DNA from: CBDAQD01 sp965275905
Lineage (GTDB): Bacteria > Pseudomonadota > Alphaproteobacteria > Rhizobiales > JAJFHC01
DNA: 64,000 nucleotides
NCBI GenBank assembly: GCA_965275905.1
Contig: CBDHYJ010000077.1
Location: 76,773-140,772, forward strand
Direction: 5' to 3'
Shown here piece by piece: positions 33,653 to 41,730 of this stretch (its first letter is position 1; each line of letters starts with the position of its first letter). The translations under genes and the position numbers were made by a program. Below the pieces are notes generated by a model. That model was not told where the DNA came from. It did no database searches and saw only the letters and a program-made list of their open reading frames with translations.

Positions 33653-34329
33653 GGTGTCTCCTCCCTGTATAGACCGGACTGATAGATCAGTTCGCCAAAC
33701 ATCGGGTGCACCAGGTGGAGCGAAAACTCGAACCTGCCGTCTCCCAGATCAGTATGCCGGACCTCCAGCCTGCCCGGATCGAGCCACGATGGCAGGCATA
33801 CCGAAATCCGCCCGATTCTCAGAAGGTACCCCGCACTTTCAAAGACAAGCGCACCGTTCCGCACCGTGACCTTCAGCGCCATGCTGATACCGAAGCCGAT
33901 ATATTCCTCAAGACCTGTCGGCCCGCCGAACCGCTTGGCAGAGTGGATAACCTGCGGGAAGGACGTGCGATTGGCGTAGAGCCTGGTCCAGATCTGTCCG
34001 CCCGTCGCGACGTCTTCCGTTACCGTCACGACCGAGGGCACGCCGACATCCCGTCTCAGCGGGAGTGGGGCGCCAACCACGCGCAATGCCTCGGCGAGCA
34101 GGCGGCCTGGCCAGCTCATTCGCGTTGCCGTTATCGTGCCCACATAAACCGCCGTGGCCCCGCCGGACAGGCGTTTGGAGAACCGCCGGCGCACCGCTTC
34201 AGGCAGCGCATTCCAGTCATCCTCTTCGAGCAACGCTCGGAAGCGGAGATCGCCGAGCACGGGAGATACGCCGCGCGCTGCGCTCGCGTCTCCTCGGAGC
34301 TGCTGCTCGATATGTGCGGCATTGGGCAT
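33649..34329 (-). CDS. Stand-alone DUF4166 protein
   Basis: This 226-residue protein consists of DUF4166: LRFRALLEEDDWNALPEAVRRRFSKRLSGGATAVYVGTITATRMSWPGRLLAEALRVVGAPLPL, then GQIWTRLYANRTSFPQVIHSAKRFGG and FSLHLVHPMFGELIYQSGLYREE. It is homologous to the C-terminal third of the protein encoded two genes downstream. ATG 34329 is 10 bases after the regulator stop, with GGCGGA upstream. Longer in-frame reading to 34431 overlaps the regulator. Function unknown. Confidence 0.85.
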   Translation of the reverse strand: MPNAAHIEQQLRGDASAARGVSPVLGDLRFRALLEEDDWNALPEAVRRRFSKRLSGGATAVYVGTITATRMSWPGRLLAEALRVVGAPLPLRRDVGVPSVVTVTEDVATGGQIWTRLYANRTSFPQVIHSAKRFGGPTGLEEYIGFGISMALKVTVRNGALVFESAGYLLRIGRISVCLPSWLDPGRLEVRHTDLGDGRFEFSLHLVHPMFGELIYQSGLYREETP

Positions 34330-34339
34330 TTTTGTCCGC

Positions 34340-34936
34340 CTATTTGTCCGCTCCTGCCTTGGCCTTTTTCTTCTTGTTTCCACCCGGCAGAAAAGAAACG
34401 ACTTTCGATCCGAGCTTGAGAATCGCCGCACGCTTCGATTGCGGCAGCGACAGCATCTGGCCGTACCAGCGGTCGACCGCTTCGGTGAATTCCAGCATGT
34501 TCCGGAGCCGCTCGCGTTTCACGGGCGAGACCGCTGAATCCCTGTCGGCATCCGCGACACAGGCCCTCAATGTTGTCAGCGCCGGATCGAGCTCCCTGGC
34601 CTTCCGGCCCGCGGCGATCCGCGCAGCAATCTCCCAGACATCTGTCTCCGCCACGAAATGATCCCTGCGATCGCTGCGGATCGGGACACGATGGATCAGG
34701 TTCCAGGCCAGCAGTTCCTTGATCGAATTGGATACGTTGGAGCGCGCCATATCAAGATCGTGGGCGATGTCCTCCGCCGTTATCGGACTCTCGGCGAGAT
34801 AGAGATAAGCATGAATCTGGCTGATCGACCGGTTCACGCCCCAATTACCCCCGAGATCTCCCCATTGCAGGATGAACATCTCAAGTGGCGCAGGAATGGC
34901 TTCTGCTGCGTCAGTTATTTTCGTAATTTCTGTCAT
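34340..34936 (-). CDS. GbsR/MarR-type transcriptional regulator, probably leaderless mRNA
   Basis: The 198-residue protein resembles GbsR-type MarR regulators. A wHTH lies at about residues 30-100 (WGDLGGNWGVNRSISQIHAYLYLAESPITAEDIAHDLDMARSNVSNSIKELLAWNLIHRV), followed by a helical dimerisation part and a Lys-rich tail (GGNKKKKAKAGADK). ATG 34936 lies in the centre of a perfect 20-bp palindrome, only 6 bases after a good -10. It heads the operon with DUF4166, DCC and the Rossmann/DUF4166 protein and probably represses it. The longer in-frame reading to 35422 has no supported start. Confidence 0.83.
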   Translation of the reverse strand: MTEITKITDAAEAIPAPLEMFILQWGDLGGNWGVNRSISQIHAYLYLAESPITAEDIAHDLDMARSNVSNSIKELLAWNLIHRVPIRSDRRDHFVAETDVWEIAARIAAGRKARELDPALTTLRACVADADRDSAVSPVKRERLRNMLEFTEAVDRWYGQMLSLPQSKRAAILKLGSKVVSFLPGGNKKKKAKAGADK

Positions 34937-34945
34937 GACAGAAAT
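34926..34945. promoter_or_regulatory. Perfect 20-bp palindrome centred on the regulator start codon
   Basis: ATTTCTGTCATGACAGAAAT reads identically on both strands, and its centre is the ATG of the GbsR-like gene. It overlaps the -10 element, so a bound dimer would block initiation. Binding by the encoded regulator is inferred. Confidence 0.65.
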
Positions 34946-34971
34946 ATAGGAAATATAAGCACCCACTGCAA
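34943..34971 (-). promoter_or_regulatory. Promoter of the GbsR-DUF4166 operon
   Basis: On the minus strand TTGCAG (34971-34966) and TATATT (34948-34943) are separated by exactly 17 bases. Transcription would start about 6-7 bases further on, at or next to A of the ATG (34936), giving a leaderless transcript. Confidence 0.6.
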
Positions 34972-35074
34972 CAAGAAAAGCGCCGCTTGCGCCGCGTTGA
35001 CGAGTGCCATTGCCGCAATCGCCGGCTGGCGCCATATTCAAGACCACCCCGCAACACTGAAGCATGGTCACGGT

Positions 35075-35575
35075 TTGACGCACTTTCCCTTTCAGTTCGA
35101 AGCGCCGATCGAATATCACGACGTCGGCAGCGAAAAGTACGCCTACACGGTGATCTATGTTCCCGCCGACGTGCTGGCACAGCTTCCAATGCAGGAGTTC
35201 CCCAGATTGCGGATCACGGGAGAGGTCGGCGACCATCCGATCGATGCGTCGCTCACACCGGCAAAGGGCAAGTGGTACATCCTCCTGTCGAAGAAGCTGC
35301 TGAAGGCCACCGCTCAATCCGTCGGAGAACACGTCGACGTTCGCTTCGCGATCGCCGATCAGGCGCACGTTGACGTCCCCGCCGCGCTGCAGGATGCGCT
35401 GAGGGAAAATGACCACCTGCACGACCTCTGGACCCGGCAGACACCGGGAAAACAGCGTGGCCTGGCCTATCGCGTTTCATCGGCGAAAACGCCGGCAACC
35501 CAGGCCAAGCGGATTGACGAGGTCTACAGGATCCTCAGGGGTGAAATCGACCTGCGTGGCAATCCGATCAAGTAG
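35075..35575 (+). CDS. DUF1905 / YdeI-like protein
   Basis: This roughly 166-residue protein has an N-terminal DUF1905 beta-barrel (HFPFQFEAPIEYHDVGSEKYAYTVIYVPADVLAQLPMQEFPRLRITGEVGDHPIDASLTPAKGKWYILLSKKLL) and a C-terminal YdeI/OmpD-associated helical motif (PAALQDALRENDHLHDLWTRQTPGKQRGLAYRVSSAKTPATQAKRIDEVYRIL). Function is unknown; family members have been linked to peptide or stress resistance. The start is uncertain: TTG 35075 is the closest codon to the domain, there is no clear ribosome site, and an in-frame TTG near 34998 is an alternative. It is divergent from the GbsR-type gene. Confidence 0.72.
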   Translation: MTHFPFQFEAPIEYHDVGSEKYAYTVIYVPADVLAQLPMQEFPRLRITGEVGDHPIDASLTPAKGKWYILLSKKLLKATAQSVGEHVDVRFAIADQAHVDVPAALQDALRENDHLHDLWTRQTPGKQRGLAYRVSSAKTPATQAKRIDEVYRILRGEIDLRGNPIK

Positions 35576-35628
35576 AGCATCAAAATCACAGCCGTTTTCG
35601 CGTTCCGTCCAGCGTGGTGGCTCGGTCT

Positions 35629-37671
35629 TCAATCCCTGATCTGTGCCCGCTTCGAGCCTTTCCTGAATGCCTGTGGGGTGTAATGCGGCGCGACGTCGTG
35701 CGACGGGTCGCGGACAAAGAAGCCGTATGGTCTCAGGCGGAACTCGAACCACCGGGTCGGCAGAATGGGCCAGTCTTCCGGCCGGGTCGCATGCCGGAAA
35801 CCGATCGTGTACCAGAGCACGAGGTCGCTATTCTCGACCGTTTCCCGGTCCGACACGAATTGCGGCAGACCGTCCCCGCCCTTGCTCTGGTTCGGATAGT
35901 CGCCCGCGGCCCAGTACTCCCGAGGCTTGAACGCCGTCACCCAGAGCCTGTGGGCGCTGAAGGCGGCGCGCATCTGCGGCGGATCATCCGGCGACAGGAT
36001 AGACGGCATCGAGGTCGAGGCTTCCAGCTGGTAGCCGGTGTTGTGGCCGAGCGGTGACTTGCGCGCCGGATTGATTATGCGCCAGATCTCGCCGCGCCCG
36101 CCGGGATCGGCGACCACCGGGCCTTCCGTTTTCATCGCCTCGCGGCGAAGGGTCCACAGACTGCGGCGCGGGTTGTCCCCGGGCAGTCGCTTCGGCTCGA
36201 AATGCTCCCGGATCAGGGTATTGGCCTGCCCGTCGACGTCGAGGTCGACGCGGAAGTTGAAATGGTGATCGTGATAGGGGGCGAGCGTGTAGGGCGCGAC
36301 CAGCATGCCGTATTCGGCCAGCTTTTCGGCACCCGGCTCATCGGCCCTGGCATACGGCACGGTCTTGACCGCATCCATGCCGCTGGCACCTGCCCGCACG
36401 CGGATCTGGCCCGTGCTCTCGAAAATGTAGTCCAGAATATAGTCGTAGTTCCCGATGGTCGGGATCATGCGCACCACAAGCTCGACCTTGGGCGACGACA
36501 GCGCGCGCTTGGCCGCGACATTGGCATGGCGCCAGGCCGGATCGCCGGTGGCGCGCTCAAAGATGCAGACCGCGCGGTCCTTCTTGAACATGCCGCCCCG
36601 GTCCGACGGGAAGGCCATGGTGACGTAGACCGACTGCTGCGGGCAGTCCCGGCCTTTCTCCAGGGATGACGACAGGTAGCCGAGCCCGTATTCGCCGACA
36701 TCGAGAAAGGTCTTGTAGCGCCAGCCGGGATGCGGGTCCATGTAGGGCACGAACATTTCGCTGAGCGCGATCTGATAGGCCACCAGCCGCGCCTCGTCAC
36801 CGTCCCTGAACCGGGCGAGGGATACGATCACCCCGGCGCGCCGGTCGCCGCGGACGTGGAAGCTCCACGCATTCCAGTCGACCTGGATGGATCCTTTCAG
36901 CGAGAAGTTCGGCCCGTCCGGCGAGCGGTTGAGAACCGGCTTCGGCAGGTCCCGCGTCGGCGGCGACTTGAGCGTCGTTTTACCGATATCTTCGCGCTGG
37001 ATGACGGGATCGGTATCGATCACCTCGATAACCTTGCCGCCGTCGACGTCGACGATGGCGACAACCCCTTCGATCGGCTGCGACATGTCGAGGAACCGGT
37101 ACGGCGCGTCCGGCGCATTGTGGTAGCAGTTGACCTTGAAGATCCGCCGGTCCCCGAAGCCGTCCTGCGGGAAGTGTCCGGCCGACTGCGGCGGGCAGCT
37201 GATTTCATCGAAATCATTGTAACCCCGCCGGCGCATGGCTTTCTGCCAGCGCTCGTCCGCCCGGACGAGACGGGCGGACCGCCGCCATTCCGACGTCATG
37301 ATGGACGGTTGCGCGCCCGGGACGACGCGGTGGTTCAGAAGCCTGTTTCCGGTCAGATCGACGGTTGCCTCTATCGTCTGGCCGCCCTTGCGCATGATCA
37401 GGAAGGCAGAGCGCGTGAACGGCTTGCCCGGCCGCCATGCCAGCACCTTCGCCTTCGGCATTTCCTTGAGCGCGATCATCGGAAAGGCCGTCGCCGGATC
37501 CGCAAGGCCCGCGGCGCGCACCAGCGCTACCGCTTGGTTCACTTCCGGGTAGGTGAGCGCATCCATCGGGTGCGTGACCCTGAGGGGCTGGGCAACCGCT
37601 GCGCCAGTCAGGATGAGGGAAAGAAGTAGTGAAAGACCTGATAACCTGATCATCGGCTTATCCGCGTTCAT
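35629..37671 (-). CDS. Periplasmic copper-containing primary amine oxidase
   Basis: This 680-residue copper amine oxidase has a signal peptide (hydrophobic LSLLLSLILTGAAVAQ ending near residue 28). Active-site features are complete. Tyr409 in GNYDY is the precursor of topaquinone, Asp324 in LDVGEYGLG is the catalytic base, and copper ligands are His467 and His469 (HDH) and His627 (RHATRPEDWPILP). It oxidises primary amines to aldehydes with O2, releasing ammonia and H2O2, in the periplasm. ATG 37671 is the likely start; ATG 37653 would still keep the signal peptide. It is encoded close to pdxH, but I see no operon link. Confidence 0.93.
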   Translation of the reverse strand: MNADKPMIRLSGLSLLLSLILTGAAVAQPLRVTHPMDALTYPEVNQAVALVRAAGLADPATAFPMIALKEMPKAKVLAWRPGKPFTRSAFLIMRKGGQTIEATVDLTGNRLLNHRVVPGAQPSIMTSEWRRSARLVRADERWQKAMRRRGYNDFDEISCPPQSAGHFPQDGFGDRRIFKVNCYHNAPDAPYRFLDMSQPIEGVVAIVDVDGGKVIEVIDTDPVIQREDIGKTTLKSPPTRDLPKPVLNRSPDGPNFSLKGSIQVDWNAWSFHVRGDRRAGVIVSLARFRDGDEARLVAYQIALSEMFVPYMDPHPGWRYKTFLDVGEYGLGYLSSSLEKGRDCPQQSVYVTMAFPSDRGGMFKKDRAVCIFERATGDPAWRHANVAAKRALSSPKVELVVRMIPTIGNYDYILDYIFESTGQIRVRAGASGMDAVKTVPYARADEPGAEKLAEYGMLVAPYTLAPYHDHHFNFRVDLDVDGQANTLIREHFEPKRLPGDNPRRSLWTLRREAMKTEGPVVADPGGRGEIWRIINPARKSPLGHNTGYQLEASTSMPSILSPDDPPQMRAAFSAHRLWVTAFKPREYWAAGDYPNQSKGGDGLPQFVSDRETVENSDLVLWYTIGFRHATRPEDWPILPTRWFEFRLRPYGFFVRDPSHDVAPHYTPQAFRKGSKRAQIRD

Positions 37672-37717
37672 GTTCGGGAATTCATCACTCAACGCAAAAC
37701 GACGCACTGGAACCAGA

Positions 37718-38347
37718 TCAGGGAAATAGACGCTCCCGTGACCAACTGCCGTCAGGACCGGCCCGCCGAAACACGATGCGATCATGCAGGCGGTAGGGCC
37801 TGTTGTGCCAGAACTCGATCTGAACAGGGCTGAGCCGGAAGCCGGACCAGTGCTCGGGCCGCGGGATTTCGCCGATATGGAATTTCGCCGTGTAGAGCGC
37901 CACGGCCTTCTCCAGATCGAACCGGCCCTCCATCGGCCGCGATTGCCTGGATGCCCAGGCCCCGATACGGCTCGTCCGATGGCGCGACGCAAAGTAGGCG
38001 TCGGCCTCCTCACCGCTGACCGGCTCGACCGGGCCCCTCACCCGCACCTGGCGGCGCAGGCTTTTCCAGTGGAAACACAGCGCCGCTTTGGCATTGGCAG
38101 CCAGCTCTCCGCCCTTCGCGCTCTCCAGATTGGTGTAGAACACGAAGCCGTCCGGCCCGGCGTCCTTCATGAGCACCATTCTCACGTTCGGCATGCCGTC
38201 GGCATCGGCGGTCGCCAGCGCCATGGCGTTCGGATCGTTCGGCTCCGCGTCGGACGCTTCGGCAAACCACTCGTCAAACAGCGCGAACGGATCGTCGGCC
38301 TCGGTGAAGTCCGAATCGGGCTGTGTCTGCTCCGTCGTCTCTGTCAT
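37718..38347 (-). CDS. pdxH: Pyridoxamine 5-phosphate oxidase
   Basis: This 209-residue FMN enzyme has the full PdxH pattern: DPNAMALATADADGMPNVRMVLMKDAGPDGFVFYTNLESAKGGELAANAKAALCFHWKSLRRQVRVRGPVEPV, then the EEADAYFASRHRTSRIGAWASRQSRPM signature, PEHWSGFRLSPVQIEFWHNRPYRLHDRIVF and the C-terminal WSRERLFP. It makes pyridoxal phosphate in the cytosol. ATG 38347 with CAGGG upstream is the start; a 10-residue longer reading to 38377 lacks support. PLP is needed by several enzymes encoded in this window (Kbl, class III aminotransferase). Confidence 0.95.
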   Translation of the reverse strand: MTETTEQTQPDSDFTEADDPFALFDEWFAEASDAEPNDPNAMALATADADGMPNVRMVLMKDAGPDGFVFYTNLESAKGGELAANAKAALCFHWKSLRRQVRVRGPVEPVSGEEADAYFASRHRTSRIGAWASRQSRPMEGRFDLEKAVALYTAKFHIGEIPRPEHWSGFRLSPVQIEFWHNRPYRLHDRIVFRRAGPDGSWSRERLFP

Positions 38348-38422
38348 CCCTGAGACCTGTTTCCAGTGTTTTGCCACGCGCCGTGCAACACGGTTGACCT
38401 TATCAACCGCACGCGACGCCGA

Positions 38423-39070
38423 CTACTGATTCACTGCCGATTTCCTGCGACTTTTCGACAGTATCGCGACAACAAAGATCAGCCCGGCCACCGGCACCGT
38501 CAACTGCTCCGTCAGTTCGAGAAACCACGCGTTTACACCCAAAACCGCCGCGCCGGCCAGCGGGATAACCGGCAGATACCAGGGGGCACGCGGGATCATC
38601 AGCAGCATTGCGCCAAGCGTAAAGATGACCGTCGGCGCGGGCGCCGTGCCGACAATCTCGACAGCTGCCAAGGGATGCCCGAAAGCGATCATGACCAGCG
38701 GGTAACCGACAAGGCCGAACAGGATCAGGGCATGTCCCGCGCTGCCACCGGGGTCGCGAATGGACGCAAATGCCAGGCCGGCCTGCCGGATGGCTGCGAC
38801 GGACAGGAGCACGGCCTGGAGCGCGAAGAAGCCTGCATAGGCGGGTGCGGAAAAGTCGATTTCGCCGAACTGGAACCAGAAGAAGACGACGGCGCACCAA
38901 AGCCAGAAGAGCACGAGAATTCCAACAACGATCCTGCCGCTTTGACGCGATGAAAACACAAGGAAACAGGCGATGAACGCAAGGCCGAAGGCTACGAATT
39001 GCGCGGGCCATACGGCGAGATTGTATTCCTCGAGGAAGGCGTAAAAGACTTCCGCCGTGTAGGACAGCAT
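38423..39070 (-). CDS. DUF6064-like integral membrane protein
   Basis: This 215-residue hydrophobic protein has about six membrane helices. It begins MLSYTAEVFYAFLEEYNLAVWPAQFVAFGLAFIACFLVF, which matches the N-terminal pattern of DUF6064 proteins, and ends with a short basic tail SKSRRKSAVNQ facing the cytosol. There is no transport or enzymatic motif. It lies between pdxH and the aldo/keto reductase on the same strand. Function unknown. Confidence 0.75.
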   Translation of the reverse strand: MLSYTAEVFYAFLEEYNLAVWPAQFVAFGLAFIACFLVFSSRQSGRIVVGILVLFWLWCAVVFFWFQFGEIDFSAPAYAGFFALQAVLLSVAAIRQAGLAFASIRDPGGSAGHALILFGLVGYPLVMIAFGHPLAAVEIVGTAPAPTVIFTLGAMLLMIPRAPWYLPVIPLAGAAVLGVNAWFLELTEQLTVPVAGLIFVVAILSKSRRKSAVNQ

Positions 39071-39108
39071 GGCCGGTCAGTCGCCGTGTCGGTTGGCGGA
39101 AGGCCGCA

Positions 39109-40047
39109 CTAGGCCAGGCTTTCCACGTGGGCGATCATGCGCGCGCGCATCGCAGCATCCGGAAGCCGGCCATAGGCGGCACCCATGTTTTCGGTCATGT
39201 GCTCGACGCGGGATGTCGCCGGGATCGCGCAGGTGACGGCGGGGTGCGAAATCACGAATTTGAGGAAAAACTGCGCCCAGTTCCCGGCGTCGAACTCGGA
39301 CGCCCATTCGGGCAGCGGATGTCTGGCGAACCGGTCGAACAGCGCGCCGCGGCGGAACGGCCGGTTGATGATGACCGCCTGACCGCGGTCGGCGGCGGCC
39401 GGCAGCAGCCGGTTTTCGGCTTCGCGGTCGAGCAAATTGTAGGTGAATTGCACAAAATCCAGGGGATGGTCGCGCATGATCTCTTCGAACTCGCCGTGGC
39501 GGCGGCCGTGCGACGTGGTGATGCCGAGATAGCGGATGCGGCCCTCCTGCTTCCAGCCGGTCAGCGTCTTCAGATGCGTCTCCCAGTCGACCAGATTGTG
39601 GATCTGCATGAGGTCGAGCGCGCCCGACTTCCACAGCCGCTCCGAATTTTCCATCTGGGCAATGCCCTTGTCCTTCGACACGGTCCAGACCTTGGTGGCG
39701 GAGAACAGGCGCTTGTCGTTTTCCAGCCGCTCGAGGCAGTAACCGATCACGTCCTCGGAAGACCCGTACATCGGCGAGGAGTCGACCATCGCACCGCCCT
39801 GCTCGAAGAAGGTCCTGAGCACGGCGACGCGGGCGTCGCGCAGCTTGCGGCTGCGGCCGACATTGAAGGTGATCCAGGTGCCCATGCCGATCACCGGAAT
39901 CGCCTCGCCCGTCGACGGGATCTTCGCGGTCAGGATCGGTCCCGCGGCCGCCGCCGCGCCGCCCGCCGGCAGCAGGGCCGCCAGTCCGGCGGCACCCGTC
40001 AGGGCCAGCACCTGACGGCGGTCGAGATCGTGTTTGCGGATGATCAT
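39109..40047 (-). CDS. Tat-exported aldo/keto reductase
   Basis: This 312-residue aldo/keto reductase is preceded by a twin-arginine leader (HDLDRRQVLALTGAAGLAALLPAGGAAAAAG), so it would fold with cofactor before export to the periplasm. The barrel begins IPVIGMGTWITFNVG, and MVDSSPMYGSSEDVIGYCL carries the catalytic Asp-Tyr (SSPMYGSSE). Lys is in SATKVWTVSKD, and His is in DLMQIHNLVDW. NAD(P)H supply in the periplasm is unclear for such proteins, which makes the reaction hard to predict. Transcribed alone or with the DUF6064 gene. Confidence 0.85.
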   Translation of the reverse strand: MIIRKHDLDRRQVLALTGAAGLAALLPAGGAAAAAGPILTAKIPSTGEAIPVIGMGTWITFNVGRSRKLRDARVAVLRTFFEQGGAMVDSSPMYGSSEDVIGYCLERLENDKRLFSATKVWTVSKDKGIAQMENSERLWKSGALDLMQIHNLVDWETHLKTLTGWKQEGRIRYLGITTSHGRRHGEFEEIMRDHPLDFVQFTYNLLDREAENRLLPAAADRGQAVIINRPFRRGALFDRFARHPLPEWASEFDAGNWAQFFLKFVISHPAVTCAIPATSRVEHMTENMGAAYGRLPDAAMRARMIAHVESLA

Positions 40048-40398
40048 GGAGGCGGTCTCCGTCTCGTGAATTCGTCCCCCATAATCTAGCAGCGCAAGGG
40101 TGCACCCGGAATGCGGCGCTTCGGCGCCGCGTTCACGTCTGTGTCAGGGACGGAATTTTTCGGCCAGACATCTCATCCTTCACGAGAGCGTCCTGAAGTG
40201 AAATATATCCATTAAAATCAATAACTTATGTCTTGTATAAGAGTCTTCACGCGGCACTTTAAGGCGAAGCGACCGCAACCGGGGGTAGGCCGCGCGGAGT
40301 TCAGAAGTTGAGTCAGGTGGGATCGCTGGGTCCCGGATCTGCGGAGCAGCGTTCCACGCTGCACCGCGTCCGGGAAACACGCATTCGAAACACAGACA
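40048..40398. other. Intergenic stretch with AT-rich part and a GC hairpin repeat
   Basis: About 40190-40250 is unusually AT-rich (ATATATCCATTAAAATCAAT) and could hold the promoter of the aldo/keto reductase gene. Positions 40328-40380 match a dispersed repeat (GGGTCCCGGATCTGCGG ... CACCGCGTCCGGGAAA) also found near 59570. No ORF is credible. Confidence 0.5.
40328..40380. repeat. Dispersed intergenic repeat (CCCGGATCTGCG family)
   Basis: GGTCCCGGATCTGCGGAG followed by a GC stem (GCAGCGTTCCACGCTGC) and ending CGTCCGGGAAAC. A very similar copy occurs at 59567-59612. Confidence 0.6.
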
Positions 40399-41712
40399 TC
40401 ACAGCGCGGCGAAGCAGGCGTCCATGCCTTCGGCGAAATGGGCGACGTCGTCGCGCGAAAGACACAGCGGCGGGACCATGCGCAGGACGGAGCGGTAAGG
40501 GCCGGACTTCGACAGGATCAGACCCTGGTCGCGTGAGACCTCGAAGACCCGCGCGGTCTCATCCGGAGCCGGTTCCCTGGTCGCCCGGTCCTTCACGAGC
40601 TCGACGGCCATCATCAGGCCGCGGCCGCGCACGTCGCCGATGACGTCGTATTTCTGCTGCAGGTCGCGCAGCACGCCCAGCATCTCGGCCCCGATGACCC
40701 GCGCGTTCTCCTGCAGCCCCTCCTCGGCCATGACCCGGAGCACCGCGCGGCCCGCCGCGCAGGACACCGGATTGGCGCCGTAGGTGTGGAAACAGAACTT
40801 CTCGGCCAGCACCTCGGCGACGTCGCGCTTGGCCACGACGGCCCCAAGCGGGAAGCCGTTGCCGATGCCCTTGGCCATGACCACGATGTCGGGCACCACG
40901 TCATGGGCCTCGAAACCCCAGAAATTGTCGCCGGTGCGGGCAAAACCGCATTGCACCTCGTCAATGACAAGGAGCCCGCCGGCGGCGCGCACGCGCTCGG
41001 CCGCGCCTGCGATATAGCCTGATGGCATGGAAACGATGCCGCCATAGCCCTGCACCGGCTCGATGATCATGCCGGCGATGCGCCCGGAGGACGACGAGCC
41101 GATGACATGGTCGATCTCGTCGAGATAGGGCGTAACCCCCTCCCCGAAGACGCCGCGATACTGGTTGGGCTCGGCCACGTGATGGATACCGCCGAGCAAC
41201 GGCACCTTGTGGCGGAACTTGTCGATGCCGGTCAGCGACTGCGCACCGAAGGTGGCGCCGTGATAGCCGTTGCGCAAGGCCAGGAACTCGACATGGCCGG
41301 TGGCGGCCTGGGCCATCATGAGGGCCAGATCGACGGCCTCGGCCCCGCTGTTGGTGAAATGCACGACCCAGTCCTCGCCCGCGGGCATGGTCCCCGCCAG
41401 CTCCTCGGCGAAATGAGCCGGCACCGGGTGGTAGAACATGGTCGTACAGTGCTGAAGTTGTGCGGCCTGCTCGGCGACGGCGGCGGCCACCGCCGGGTGT
41501 GCATGGCCCACGGAAATGCAGACATTCATGCCGAGCAGGTCGAGATAGCGGTTGCCGTCCTCGTCCCAGAGATACTGCCGCTCGCCGCGCCGGAAGATGA
41601 GCGGTTCGTCGAACGGCACGAAGGCGCGCTGGGAGGCGGCGTAATAGCGCTCACGGCGGGCAATGATGCCTTCCGCCGACCAGTCCGTATCGATTTTTGC
41701 GTTTATGTTCAT
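40399..41712 (-). CDS. Class III PLP-dependent aminotransferase
   Basis: This 437-residue fold type I aminotransferase has the PLP-binding NSGAEAVDLALMMAQAATGH (phosphate site, residues 121-140), NGYHGATFGAQSLTG, DEVQCGFARTGDNFWGFE (Asp251 contacts the pyridine N), and Lys281 in VVMAKGIGNGFPLGAVV, which forms the Schiff base. It resembles alanine-glyoxylate and omega-amino acid aminotransferases. It is followed downstream in the same direction by the aldo/keto reductase gene and lies just after the MttB-like gene, with 18 bases between them. I infer a role in handling the amino acid product of the demethylation module. Confidence 0.9.
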   Translation of the reverse strand: MNINAKIDTDWSAEGIIARRERYYAASQRAFVPFDEPLIFRRGERQYLWDEDGNRYLDLLGMNVCISVGHAHPAVAAAVAEQAAQLQHCTTMFYHPVPAHFAEELAGTMPAGEDWVVHFTNSGAEAVDLALMMAQAATGHVEFLALRNGYHGATFGAQSLTGIDKFRHKVPLLGGIHHVAEPNQYRGVFGEGVTPYLDEIDHVIGSSSSGRIAGMIIEPVQGYGGIVSMPSGYIAGAAERVRAAGGLLVIDEVQCGFARTGDNFWGFEAHDVVPDIVVMAKGIGNGFPLGAVVAKRDVAEVLAEKFCFHTYGANPVSCAAGRAVLRVMAEEGLQENARVIGAEMLGVLRDLQQKYDVIGDVRGRGLMMAVELVKDRATREPAPDETARVFEVSRDQGLILSKSGPYRSVLRMVPPLCLSRDDVAHFAEGMDACFAAL

Positions 41713-41730
41713 GATCTTATCTCAAACCCT

